Source: Candidatus Galloscillospira excrementavium
GTDB taxonomy: Bacteria > Bacillota > Clostridia > Oscillospirales > Oscillospiraceae
DNA length: 8,024 bases
Assembly (NCBI GenBank): GCA_018711785.1
Contig: DVHW01000204.1
Span: 1 to 8,024, forward strand
Reading direction: 5' to 3'
Positions 1 through 6,320 of the stretch are shown here, piece by piece. The notes under the pieces were generated by a model that had not been told where the DNA came from, did no database searches, and worked only from the letters and a program-made list of their open reading frames with translations. Both the position numbers and the translations under genes were made by a program. Each line of letters begins with the position of its first letter. The stretch's first letter is position 1.

Positions 1-473
1 CCCAGATCGTAGACAACAAAAATGGCATTTCCCGCCAGATAGATCATCCAGAGCGGCAGATCCTCTGCCGGCAGCGCTGCAAAAAAGATATGGGAGAGGC
101 CAAATAAGAAGACCGAGAGCATCAGGTTGAAAAAGGCCAGCTTTAAGAGCCACTCAGGACCCAGCCGGCGCAGCCGCTCGATGCCGTACTTCACCAGGGG
201 ATAGACGCCGAAAAAGAGGAGAAACAGGATTGCGGCATCCTTGGCCGGAATGAGGAGGAGCCCCAGCAGGCCCGCGGCCAGATAGCTGAGGACCCCGGCC
301 CCGAGCCCACCCGAGACCACGGCCGCAGCCGGGACAACCCCCGCCACGGCCGTCAGGCCCAACCGCCCGGTGGGTGAGACAGAGGCCAGATACAAAAGGA
401 CCAGGGAGAGCGCGGTCAGGACCCCGCCCAGGGCCACCGCCTTCGCGGAGGCAGCGTGCGTCTTTTGCTTCAT
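1..473 (-). CDS. Polytopic membrane protein of unknown function, 3' part beyond window
   Basis: Reading from an ATG at 473, the frame stays open to the window edge (157 complete codons), so the C-terminus is missing. The visible protein is strongly hydrophobic, with about five predicted membrane segments near residues 12-31, 40-57, 60-76, 80-95 and 110-132, and a further one from about 139. Short basic loops (KYGIERLRRL, about 95-104) suggest cytoplasmic turns. The Gly/Ala-rich helices and small size recall ECF-transporter S components or YybS-like integral membrane proteins, but I see no diagnostic motif and do not assign a family. The start lies 4 nt after the stop of the J-domain gene, so it is very probably translated from the same mRNA. 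No strong Shine-Dalgarno is visible; there is only a G-rich stretch inside the end of the upstream gene. That the gene is real is well supported by composition and spacing; its function is open. Confidence 0.8.
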   Translation of the reverse strand, partial: MKQKTHAASAKAVALGGVLTALSLVLLYLASVSPTGRLGLTAVAGVVPAAAVVSGGLGAGVLSYLAAGLLGLLLIPAKDAAILFLLFFGVYPLVKYGIERLRRLGPEWLLKLAFFNLMLSVFLFGLSHIFFAALPAEDLPLWMIYLAGNAIFVVYDL

Positions 474-477
474 CGCT

Positions 478-1110
478 TCAGTTCCCGCACCCGCCGCACA
501 GGCAGTTCAGACAGAGGAGAGAGGTGCAGCAGTCACAGGAGTCCATGCCGCCCGCGCCGCCATAGGACCGGTAAGCCTGTCCGCCCTGCCGCATCATGTT
601 GAGCGCCTGGCGGTATTCCGGATTGGCGGGATCGGCATTGCAGGCGATCTGATAGTGCTGCTGCGCCTCATCCAGCCAGCCCCGGCGGTAGGCCACGCAA
701 CCCATCAGGAAATGCCACTCCGCGTCCTGGGCCGGGGCATTGCGCAAAAGCTGCTCCGCGGTGTTGATGTCGCCGTTCTGGATGGACATGCGCACCCGCT
801 GGTAGAGAGGACTGCTTGAGGAGGACTGCCGCTGCTGTTGCTGGTAGCCGCCCTGATAGCCGCTCTGGTAGGCGCTGCCGCCATAGCTGTTGCCGCTGCC
901 ATAGCTGCCGCTGCCGCCGCCCGAGCGCATCTTGGTGATGGTCTCGTAGGCCTCATTGACCTCTTTCATTTTTTCCTCCGCCAGATCGGCCAGAGGATTG
1001 TTCTGGTAGTTGTCCGGGTGATACTTGCGCGCAAGCTCCCGGTAGGCCCGCTTGATCTCCTCGTCGCTGGCGTCGGGCTTGACGCCCAGGACGCTGTAAG
1101 GGTCTGTCAT
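478..1110 (-). CDS. J-domain (DnaJ-like) protein with Gly/Tyr/Gln/Ser linker, TPR-like region and seven-cysteine tail
   Basis: The 210-residue protein has four parts. Residues 1-62 form a J domain ([20 protein letters not shown]) with the HPD triad at 31-33, which in this family stimulates the ATPase of DnaK/Hsp70. Residues 63-100 are a low-complexity linker of Gly, Ser, Tyr and Gln. Residues 103-175 resemble two TPR helical repeats ([10 protein letters not shown], then [17 protein letters not shown]). The end, 191-210, carries seven cysteines in 17 residues (C192, C194, C195, C200, C203, C205, C208). It lacks the canonical DnaJ zinc-finger CxxCxGxG repeats and the C-terminal substrate domains, so it is not the housekeeping DnaJ. 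The tail could bind metal or take part in thiol chemistry; that is inference. ATG 1110 is preceded by AGGAG at 1120-1124 with 9 nt spacing. It lies 64 nt after the DUF5685 stop with no terminator between, so co-transcription is likely. Confidence 0.93.
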   Translation of the reverse strand: MTDPYSVLGVKPDASDEEIKRAYRELARKYHPDNYQNNPLADLAEEKMKEVNEAYETITKMRSGGGSGSYGSGNSYGGSAYQSGYQGGYQQQQRQSSSSSPLYQRVRMSIQNGDINTAEQLLRNAPAQDAEWHFLMGCVAYRRGWLDEAQQHYQIACNADPANPEYRQALNMMRQGGQAYRSYGGAGGMDSCDCCTSLLCLNCLCGGCGN

Positions 1111-1174
1111 AGACGTGTTCTCCTAACCGTTTTCTTCTTGGCGGCCAAGCCGCAAACCTGAAACAGGAAACGTA

Positions 1175-2050
1175 TCATTTGGGGTGCCTGGGAAACCGCC
1201 GCCCGGCCCGCTTCCACTCCCCCCGGAAGCAGAGCTCCTCTACCGCCGGAAGGCCCAGCGAGAGCACATTCTCCACGATGCCACTCCAGCAGCCGGTATC
1301 CAGTAACTCGTAGGCCGAGAGCGCCAGATTGAGGGAGTGGCGCAGGGTGGTGCGGAGGTAGTCCTGCTCCTCCCGCTCCCGCCCCGCAAAGCGGGCATGA
1401 ATGGGGTTGTAGGCACCGGAGGCCAGATCCTCCTCCAAATCGTCCCAAGCGTCCACCAGATAGATCCAGCGCCCCACATGGTAGAGCAGCTGCTCCATGG
1501 CGCGGTCGGCAGCCGCGTCCCCGCTGGCGGGGGCGGCGGCACACAGAATCCGGGCGAAGGTATCGGCCGTGCGGTCCAGAGAAGGGCTCCCCTCTTGTTC
1601 CAGACGGTGTAGCTCTTCCAGACAGTCACGGACCCGCTGGTCAAACGCCGGCCGGCGGGCCGCTGCCCGGCGGTAGCTCCGGCGAAAGAGAAGCGAGAGA
1701 AATCCAGCCGCCATCCGCTCCCGAAGTCCGCCATCCAATATAGTGTCCCGGAGCTTCCAGTAAGCCAGGATAACGCTCTCATCCGCCGCGATCTCCAGCC
1801 CGGAATTGGAGGGACAGACTTTCTTTCCGCGGAGAGGACAGGCTACACACCGGCGCCGCTCCGTGGCGGGGAGATTCTCCCCCGGGGTGAGGAGCATGGC
1901 CAGAAAGGTGAAGTCGTAGTTCAGCAGGAATCGGGCGAGAAAGCCGTACCGCCGCCCCATGGTGTGGCACAGCCCGCAGTAGAGGCTCTGGTAGGCCTCC
2001 AGTTCCCGGACCTTCAGCTCTCCCCGGTAGGGTCTGACGTATCCGAACAC
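1175..2050 (-). CDS. DUF5685 family protein (cysteine-rich N-terminus)
   Basis: This 291-residue protein begins MFGYVRPYRGELKVRE, then CGLCHTMGRRYG (C25, C28, H29) and CVACPLRGKKVC (C68, C71, C79). This is the pattern I associate with DUF5685, a family of unknown function common in Clostridia. A second conserved-looking block is GRWIYLVDAWDDLEED at 193-208 followed by GAYNP, whose aspartate cluster could bind a metal. The two cysteine groups suggest a metal site or redox role, but no activity is established. No signal peptide or clear membrane span is seen, so it is probably cytoplasmic. The start is GTG at 2050, chosen because GGGAG at 2057-2061 lies 6 nt upstream and the protein then opens with the family's N-terminus. 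It follows the cdaR stop by 3 nt, so it is almost certainly in the cdaA-cdaR operon. Family assignment is from memory of the motifs, not a search. Confidence 0.88.
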   Translation of the reverse strand: MFGYVRPYRGELKVRELEAYQSLYCGLCHTMGRRYGFLARFLLNYDFTFLAMLLTPGENLPATERRRCVACPLRGKKVCPSNSGLEIAADESVILAYWKLRDTILDGGLRERMAAGFLSLLFRRSYRRAAARRPAFDQRVRDCLEELHRLEQEGSPSLDRTADTFARILCAAAPASGDAAADRAMEQLLYHVGRWIYLVDAWDDLEEDLASGAYNPIHARFAGREREEQDYLRTTLRHSLNLALSAYELLDTGCWSGIVENVLSLGLPAVEELCFRGEWKRAGRRFPRHPK

Positions 2051-2053
2051 GGG

Positions 2054-3307
2054 CTACTCCCGGGTCAGATTGACCACGACGCTGTACCGCCCAACAGCAC
2101 CCGCGCTGCCGCCGCCCGTGACGTTTACCGTGGCCGGGACGGTCTGGCGGCCGACGCCGGTGCTGGAGAGCTGCGACAGGTCGGCCACGATCTGGATCTG
2201 GGACTGGAAGAGCTGATCCAGCTCCTCCTGGGTGCCCCGCACCAGAACCACACGGCTCTGGGTCACCAGATCGGCGCTGTACCCCTCCGGGACGTTGATG
2301 AGCTCGATGTTGTCCACCTCAAACTCCTGCATCGAGAGTCCGGTAATCGTCAGGGTGACCGTTGCCTCGCTGATGCCGCTCTCATTGGTGAGCGAGTCGG
2401 AGAGGTTGATGGGGAAGGTAAGCGTAGTATTGGGCGTATTGTCCACCATGGAGAGGTCGATCTCGCCGATAGACAGCTCTGTCAGAGTGGAGAGAACCTC
2501 CTCCGGGCCGGATACCCAGATGGTGGAGGGCGAGATGGAGAAGGTGTCTTGATCGATATTGGCCTCCGTGGCGCCTCCTCCGGCCACAAAGGAAACCGTT
2601 AAGGGGATCTCCTTTACCATGACGATGGGGTAGACAACATAGACCGTGCTCACATCGCACTGGATGTTCTCGCTGGTGACCTCCTGCCCCTGGCTGTCCA
2701 TAAAGGTGATGGGGAGATCCCCCTCGAAGGTCTCCGTCAAGTCTGTCAGGCCGAGGACCACTTCGGCGTGGTCCACCTGGTTGACGACCTCCTCCTGGCC
2801 GCGGATCACCACCGTGCTGGGGGTCACAGTGAACTCGCCGGCCTGGTAGCCGTCGGCCACACTGCCGTCAAACTTAGCCTGCACCGGGATCTCCCGGCTG
2901 ACCAGATTGGAGACCGTAAATGTGATGTACCTGGCCTCGTCGTTGAGAATGGAGATATTGCTCCTGGAGACATCAGAGGGATATGTGATCTCCGCCTGGA
3001 GGCGGTACTCCCCCGCCTCGGAAATGCCGCCCAATTGTACCACAAGGCGCACATTGTCACTGCTCAGGCGGCTGATGGTATCCCAGTCTGCCCGGAAGTT
3101 CAGGGTGACCGTCTGGTCCATGCCCTCCGTAACCATCAGATTTTTGGCCTCCAGCACATCCTCCCCCTGGAAAATCACCGGAATATTGGAGATGGACTGC
3201 TCCTTGGTCGGGTTTACCTCACTGACCACATAGCCCCAGATGATGAACGCCAGCAGCAGGGAGAGCACGATATAGAAGGTCCTACTGTCTTTGAGTTTTT
3301 TCCACAT
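2054..3307 (-). CDS. cdaR: YbbR-domain protein, regulator of the diadenylate cyclase (CdaR)
   Basis: The protein has one N-terminal membrane anchor (residues about 10-28, TFYIVLSLLLAFIIWGYVV) and a long extracytoplasmic part built of four YbbR-type repeats at roughly 38-134, 137-227, 230-323 and 327-415. Repeats 2 and 3 show the typical P-ST-V/W-V-G-EE-V signature (TPSTVVIRGQEEV; SPSTIWVSGPEEV) and repeat 4 the variant RVVLVRGTQEEL. In Firmicutes CdaR binds CdaA at the membrane and modulates c-di-AMP synthesis. It directly follows cdaA and overlaps its end by 26 nt, so translation is probably coupled. I prefer ATG 3307, with AAGAAGG at 3320-3326 about 12 nt upstream. A GTG at 3319 would add four residues, but the purine tract would then touch the start codon. 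The resulting 417 residues fit the family. Confidence 0.95.
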   Translation of the reverse strand: MWKKLKDSRTFYIVLSLLLAFIIWGYVVSEVNPTKEQSISNIPVIFQGEDVLEAKNLMVTEGMDQTVTLNFRADWDTISRLSSDNVRLVVQLGGISEAGEYRLQAEITYPSDVSRSNISILNDEARYITFTVSNLVSREIPVQAKFDGSVADGYQAGEFTVTPSTVVIRGQEEVVNQVDHAEVVLGLTDLTETFEGDLPITFMDSQGQEVTSENIQCDVSTVYVVYPIVMVKEIPLTVSFVAGGGATEANIDQDTFSISPSTIWVSGPEEVLSTLTELSIGEIDLSMVDNTPNTTLTFPINLSDSLTNESGISEATVTLTITGLSMQEFEVDNIELINVPEGYSADLVTQSRVVLVRGTQEELDQLFQSQIQIVADLSQLSSTGVGRQTVPATVNVTGGGSAGAVGRYSVVVNLTRE

Positions 3308-4187
3308 CAGACGCGTCACCCTTCTTGAACTTAAATAGGTTGGTGAGCTTGAATTTTGCGGTATCGTTCTCCTGCTGTTCTGGCATGAGCTCGTTGCGCA
3401 GGACCCGCTCCAGCGTGTCCGGAGACAGATGGCGCTTCAGCATCCCCCCAACGGCCACCGAGATGGAGCCGGTCTCCTCCGAAACGATGGCCACCACGGC
3501 GTCCGAGTGCTCGCTCATGCCGATGCCGGCCCGGTGGCGCATCCCCAAATCTTTGGAGAGGTTCACATTCCCCGACAAGGGGAGCATACACCCGGCACCG
3601 GCCAGGCGGCCGTTGCGGACGATGACCGCCCCGTCGTGAAGGGGGGCCTTGTTCCAGAAGATGTTCTTCAGCAGCTCGCTGTTGACAGCGGCATCCAGCG
3701 CGGTGCCCGTCTTGATGGCGTCATCCAGGCGGTTTGTCCGCTCGAATACCATTAGGGCTCCGGTCTTGCTCTTAGAGAGGGAGGTATAGGCCTCTACGGT
3801 CTGCAATATGGCGTTTTCCATCTCCGTAGGCGTCACTGGGCGGGTAAAGACGTTGTTCAGGCCCAGCTTGCTGCTGCCCATCTGCTCCAGGAAGCGGCGG
3901 ATCTCCGGCTGAAACAGCACGACCAAGGCCAGCACCCCATATCCCAGGGCCTGTCCCAAAATGTAGCTGAGCACCGTGAGGCGGAATACCGTCGCCGCGC
4001 CGAAAGCCAGCAGGAGCAGCAGCACGCCCTTGACTACCTGACCGGATCCGGTGCGGCGGATGAGCATGATGATCTTATAGATGATAAACGCTATGATAAG
4101 GATATCTAAAATATCGGATATCCCGATCAGGCTGATGCTATTAAACCAATTTGTAATTCTCGTGATCCAGCCCGAAAGCCAGTCCAT
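3282..4187 (-). CDS. cdaA: Diadenylate cyclase CdaA (membrane-bound, c-di-AMP synthase)
   Basis: It makes cyclic di-AMP from two ATP at the inner face of the membrane. c-di-AMP controls potassium and osmolyte transport and cell-wall balance in Firmicutes. Numbered from ATG 4187 (301 residues), three membrane helices lie at about 26-44, 50-66 and 72-93, ending in FQPEIRRFLEQMG, a family landmark. The DAC domain follows with TGALMVFER (142-150), the catalytic DGA (185-187), the RHR nucleotide-binding motif (217-219) and SEETGSISVA (236-245). All key residues are present. The reading frame extends upstream to ATG 4277, but that codon sits about 2 nt from the predicted transcription start and is unlikely to be used. 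ATG 4187 has AGGAG just upstream (4190-4194, only 2 nt spacing) and gives the usual family length; ATG 4211 is the main alternative and has no good ribosome site. It is the first gene of the operon. Confidence 0.95.
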   Translation of the reverse strand: MDWLSGWITRITNWFNSISLIGISDILDILIIAFIIYKIIMLIRRTGSGQVVKGVLLLLLAFGAATVFRLTVLSYILGQALGYGVLALVVLFQPEIRRFLEQMGSSKLGLNNVFTRPVTPTEMENAILQTVEAYTSLSKSKTGALMVFERTNRLDDAIKTGTALDAAVNSELLKNIFWNKAPLHDGAVIVRNGRLAGAGCMLPLSGNVNLSKDLGMRHRAGIGMSEHSDAVVAIVSEETGSISVAVGGMLKRHLSPDTLERVLRNELMPEQQENDTAKFKLTNLFKFKKGDASDVEKTQRQ

Positions 4188-4285
4188 ATCTCCTGTCACC
4201 TGCGCTTTCATCGCCTGCCGCCATTTCTTTCCGGGCATCCCCATATGCCAGCAGGGTCTCGGACATCCTGCGCCCATTCTAGATT

Positions 4286-4314
4286 ATTATACTGTATCGC
4301 TCCTCAAATGGCAA
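4286..4314 (-). promoter_or_regulatory. Sigma-A promoter of the cdaA operon
   Basis: On the minus strand the -35 box TTGCCA (4309-4314) and the -10 box TATAAT (4286-4291) are separated by exactly 17 bp. This is an almost perfect housekeeping consensus, preceded by an AT-rich stretch (about 4315-4345) that could act as an UP element. Transcription should begin near 4279, giving a leader of about 90 nt to ATG 4187. That leader contains no hairpin or riboswitch fold I recognise. Confidence 0.88.
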
Positions 4315-4358
4315 TAAAAAGACACATTAATTTTCCCTTAAAACCGACCTTCTGCCTG

Positions 4359-4399
4359 AGAGAACGCCGGCGGGATCCTGTGTTCCGCCGGCGTTCTCT
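4359..4399 (-). terminator. 15-bp perfect hairpin after the desulfurase gene, probable terminator
   Basis: Arms 4359-4373 and 4385-4399 pair perfectly over 15 bp, 11 of them G-C, around an 11-nt loop. It begins about 6 nt past the desulfurase stop and precedes the cdaA promoter, which is where a terminator is expected. In the minus-strand transcript the hairpin is followed by a C/A/G-rich stretch rather than a U run, so it is an imperfect intrinsic terminator. It may instead mainly stabilise the 3' end of the mRNA. Confidence 0.6.
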
Positions 4400-4404
4400 T
4401 TGCC

Positions 4405-5541
4405 CTATCTGCGCTTCAAACGGAAAAGGGACCGCACCGCGCAGAGAAAGCGGTCCACCTCCTGGGGCGTATTGAAGGCGGAGAAGCTGACCCGGACGGT
4501 GCCGGTCTCCAGTGTGCCCGCGGTGCAGTGGGCCAGCGGGGCGCAGTGGAGCCCGGCGCGGACCGCTATACCCATCCGGCCCAGCGCCTGGCCCACGTCC
4601 TCGCAGTCCGTCCCCTCTGCGGTGAAGGAGAGGACCCCTCCCTGCCCCTCCGGCGACGGTGCGGCAAAGACGGTCACGCCGTCCATGCGGGCGAGGCCCT
4701 CCGCCGCCCGGGCGCAGAGCCCCTGCTCGTGCCGCAGGATGGTACCGGTCCCCTTCCGAAGCACGAAGCGGAGCCCCTCCAGCAGTCCTGCCGCGCCGGG
4801 GATGTTGTGGGTGCCCGCCTCCAGCCGGTCAGGCAGGAACTCGGGCATCTCCTGCTGGAGGGAGGCGCTCCCCGTCCCCCCTTCCAGCAGGGTGCGGACC
4901 GCCCCGCCGCCGCAGAGCAAAAGTCCCGTCCCCTGGGGGCCGTACAGCCCCTTATGGCCCGGCATGGCCGCAAAGGCGGCCCCCAGCTCCGCCATATCCA
5001 CCGGAAGGCACCCGGCCGACTGGGAGGCGTCCAGCACGAAGGGGACCCCCCGGCGGCGGCAGAGGAGGGCGATCTCCTCCACCGGAAGGATATAGCCGAA
5101 CACATTGGAGACATGGGTGCAGATGACACAGGACACCTCCGGCGTCATCTGGGCGGCAAAAGACCGCAGCAGCTCCTCCGGCTGAAAGAGGGGGGAGCGG
5201 GCGGTGCGGATGGTCACGCCCCCGATGGCGGCCAGGGGCCGGGTGACCGCGTTGTGCTCATAGCCGGAGATGAGGACGGTGTCCCCGGGCCGCACCAGGG
5301 TCTTGATGGCGAGGTTCAGTCCGTGGGTGGCGTTAAAGGTCAGTACCACCTGCTCCGGATTGTCCATGTGGAAGAGCCGGGCTGCCGCCTGGCGGCAGGC
5401 GAAGGCGGTCTCGGCGGCCAGCATGGCGGGGCGGTGCCCTCCCCTGCCCGGGCTGGCCATGCACTTCATGGCGCGGGTGACCGCCTGGGCCACGGCAGGC
5501 GGCTTCTGCAGCGTGGTGGCGGCGCTGTCCAGGTAGATCAC
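4405..5541 (-). CDS. Cysteine desulfurase-like class V aminotransferase (PLP enzyme)
   Basis: The 378-residue protein opens with MIYLDSAATT, the standard start of the NifS/SufS fold. It shows ATHGLNLAI (71-79), the PLP-ring aspartate in DASQSAG (D171), the Schiff-base lysine in MPGHKGLYGPQGTG (K197), EAGTHNIPGA (241-250) and a SufS-like active-site cysteine in RAGLHCAPLAH (C333). It matches the short 'cysteine desulfurase family' (EGC subgroup, TIGR01977) rather than the housekeeping IscS or SufS, and likely removes sulfur or selenium from cysteine or selenocysteine. The exact substrate is not shown by the sequence. GTG 5541 is the start: AGAGG lies about 10 nt upstream inside the preceding gene, and the codon overlaps that gene's TGA (GTGA). 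The overlap with DUF3343 implies translational coupling and suggests the two proteins act together in sulfur or selenium handling. No SufU or IscU scaffold gene is adjacent. Confidence 0.92.
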   Translation of the reverse strand: MIYLDSAATTLQKPPAVAQAVTRAMKCMASPGRGGHRPAMLAAETAFACRQAAARLFHMDNPEQVVLTFNATHGLNLAIKTLVRPGDTVLISGYEHNAVTRPLAAIGGVTIRTARSPLFQPEELLRSFAAQMTPEVSCVICTHVSNVFGYILPVEEIALLCRRRGVPFVLDASQSAGCLPVDMAELGAAFAAMPGHKGLYGPQGTGLLLCGGGAVRTLLEGGTGSASLQQEMPEFLPDRLEAGTHNIPGAAGLLEGLRFVLRKGTGTILRHEQGLCARAAEGLARMDGVTVFAAPSPEGQGGVLSFTAEGTDCEDVGQALGRMGIAVRAGLHCAPLAHCTAGTLETGTVRVSFSAFNTPQEVDRFLCAVRSLFRLKRR

Positions 5542-5795
5542 AGCAGCCGCACCTCTTTATAGCTGCCGTCGCTGGCGATAATAAAGATCCGCTTCGGCGT
5601 CAGACCCACCCGGCTGAGCACCACCAGAGCGTCCGCCAGATAGCGCTCCGACACCTTGACCGAGTGGCTGCACCCCTCCCCGGAGATAGACTTGGGAGAG
5701 CGGAGAATGTGCGCCGTAATCCCCGCCCGCTCCAGCGCGGCGGCCGTTCTCTGGGCATAGGTGAGAGAACGGCAGACGATAAGATAATAGACCAT
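5538..5795 (-). CDS. DUF3343 protein (putative Se/S carrier-like)
   Basis: This small protein (85 residues from ATG 5795) begins MVYYLIVCRSLTYAQRTAAA and carries SISGEGCSHSVKV with C42. This is the layout of DUF3343, a family annotated as putative selenium/sulfur carrier-like. An 11-residue upstream extension in the same frame (to GTG 5828) is rejected because ATG 5795 has AGGAG at 5805-5809 with 9 nt spacing and gives the family's normal N-terminus. C42 is the likely site for carrying a persulfide or selenide (inference). The gene overlaps the next, a cysteine desulfurase-like enzyme, by 4 nt, which supports a donor-acceptor pair. Its ribosome site lies inside the 3' arm of a perfect 18-bp hairpin, so its translation, or its transcription, may be limited when the mRNA is read through from ispF. 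I see no convincing promoter of its own. Confidence 0.87.
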   Translation of the reverse strand: MVYYLIVCRSLTYAQRTAAALERAGITAHILRSPKSISGEGCSHSVKVSERYLADALVVLSRVGLTPKRIFIIASDGSYKEVRLL

Positions 5796-5798
5796 AGT

Positions 5799-5842
5799 AA
5801 AACGCTCCTCTCGTGCCAGTGTATGCACGAGAGGAGCGTTTT
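5799..5842 (-). terminator. Perfect 18-bp hairpin between ispF and DUF3343; terminator and/or RBS-sequestering element
   Basis: Arms 5799-5816 and 5825-5842 pair without mismatch around an 8-nt loop. In the minus transcript the hairpin ends in UUUU and starts with AAAA, so it has the look of a short-tailed, possibly bidirectional, intrinsic terminator located 4 nt after the ispF stop. Its 3' arm includes AGGAG (5805-5809), the Shine-Dalgarno of the DUF3343 gene, and its 5' arm the complementary CUCCU. Read-through mRNA would therefore hide the ribosome site. Confidence 0.8.
5805..5809 (-). promoter_or_regulatory. Ribosome binding site of the DUF3343 gene, inside the hairpin
   Basis: AGGAG (within GAGAGGAG, 5805-5812) lies 9 nt before ATG 5795 and fixes that start in preference to GTG 5828. 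It forms part of the 3' arm of the 5799-5842 hairpin and would be base-paired in any transcript that begins upstream of the hairpin. Confidence 0.8.
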
Positions 5843-5846
5843 GGCA

Positions 5847-6320
5847 TCAGGGGCTGCGGGGCTCCAGGAGGCAGACGGCGTGGGCGGCGATGCCCTCCCC
5901 CGCGCCGGTAAAGCCCAGGCCCTCCTCCGTGGTGGCCTTCAGGTTGACCCGGCCGGCGCCCAGGCGGCGCTCCAGCGTTTGGGTCATTTCCGGGAGATAC
6001 CCCATCAGCTTCGGCCGCTGGGCAATGACCGTCACGTCCACATTCCCCACCTGCCAGCCGGCCTCCCCCACCCGGGCCAGGACCCGGTCCAACAGGACCA
6101 GGCTGTCGGCGCCGGCATAGGCGGGGTCGCTGTCCGGGAACATCCGGCCGATATCCCCCAGGCCCGCCGCGCCCAGAATGGCGTCCATAACGGCGTGGGT
6201 CAGCACGTCGGCGTCCGAGTGGCCCAGGAGCCCCCGCTCATAGGGGATCTCCACGCCGCCCAGAATCAGCTTTCTCCCCTCCACCAGTCGGTGCACATCA
6301 TAGCCGTGTCCGATTCTCAC
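5847..6320 (-). CDS. ispF: 2-C-methyl-D-erythritol 2,4-cyclodiphosphate synthase (IspF)
   Basis: It converts CDP-methylerythritol 2-phosphate into methylerythritol 2,4-cyclodiphosphate and CMP, the fifth step of the MEP isoprenoid pathway, as a cytoplasmic zinc-dependent homotrimer. The 157 residues match the usual family length. The start [12 protein letters not shown] supplies the metal ligands D8 and H10, and the third ligand is H42 ([15 protein letters not shown]). HSDAD (34-38), FPDSDP (61-66) and [10 protein letters not shown] (130-139) are the other family landmarks. The start is GTG 6320, which overlaps the TGA of ispD (GTGA), with GGAGGG about 7 nt upstream inside ispD. Coupled translation with ispD, the preceding cytidylyltransferase, fits their close pathway positions. 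IspE, which acts between them, is not in the window. Confidence 0.97.
   Translation of the reverse strand: MRIGHGYDVHRLVEGRKLILGGVEIPYERGLLGHSDADVLTHAVMDAILGAAGLGDIGRMFPDSDPAYAGADSLVLLDRVLARVGEAGWQVGNVDVTVIAQRPKLMGYLPEMTQTLERRLGAGRVNLKATTEEGLGFTGAGEGIAAHAVCLLEPRSP

Noticed and set aside
811..924. Linker-coding region as a tandem or CRISPR-like repeat
   Set aside because: The DNA similarity is irregular and explained by repeated Gly, Ser, Tyr and Gln codons in an open frame; there is no constant repeat and spacer length.
1141..1153. Small palindrome between the DUF5685 and J-protein genes as a terminator
   Set aside because: The stem is only 5 bp with a 3-nt loop and is followed by purines rather than a U run, so it does not support a transcript end there.
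370..1161. Plus-strand open frames (370-819, 838-1161) opposite the J-domain gene
   Set aside because: The apparent membrane-like Ala/Val runs arise from the complement of the Gly/Ser/Gln linker codons; the minus strand carries a J domain with HPD.
4528..5562. Long plus-strand open frame of 344 codons opposite the desulfurase gene
   Set aside because: It is an antisense shadow of a GC-rich gene: composition is Gly/Arg/Ala/His-rich with no domain, while the minus-strand frame encodes a complete PLP enzyme with all its motifs.
5817..5824. A promoter for DUF3343 in the hairpin loop (TACACT-like -10)
   Set aside because: The match to the -10 box is weak and there is no -35 box at 16-18 bp upstream.
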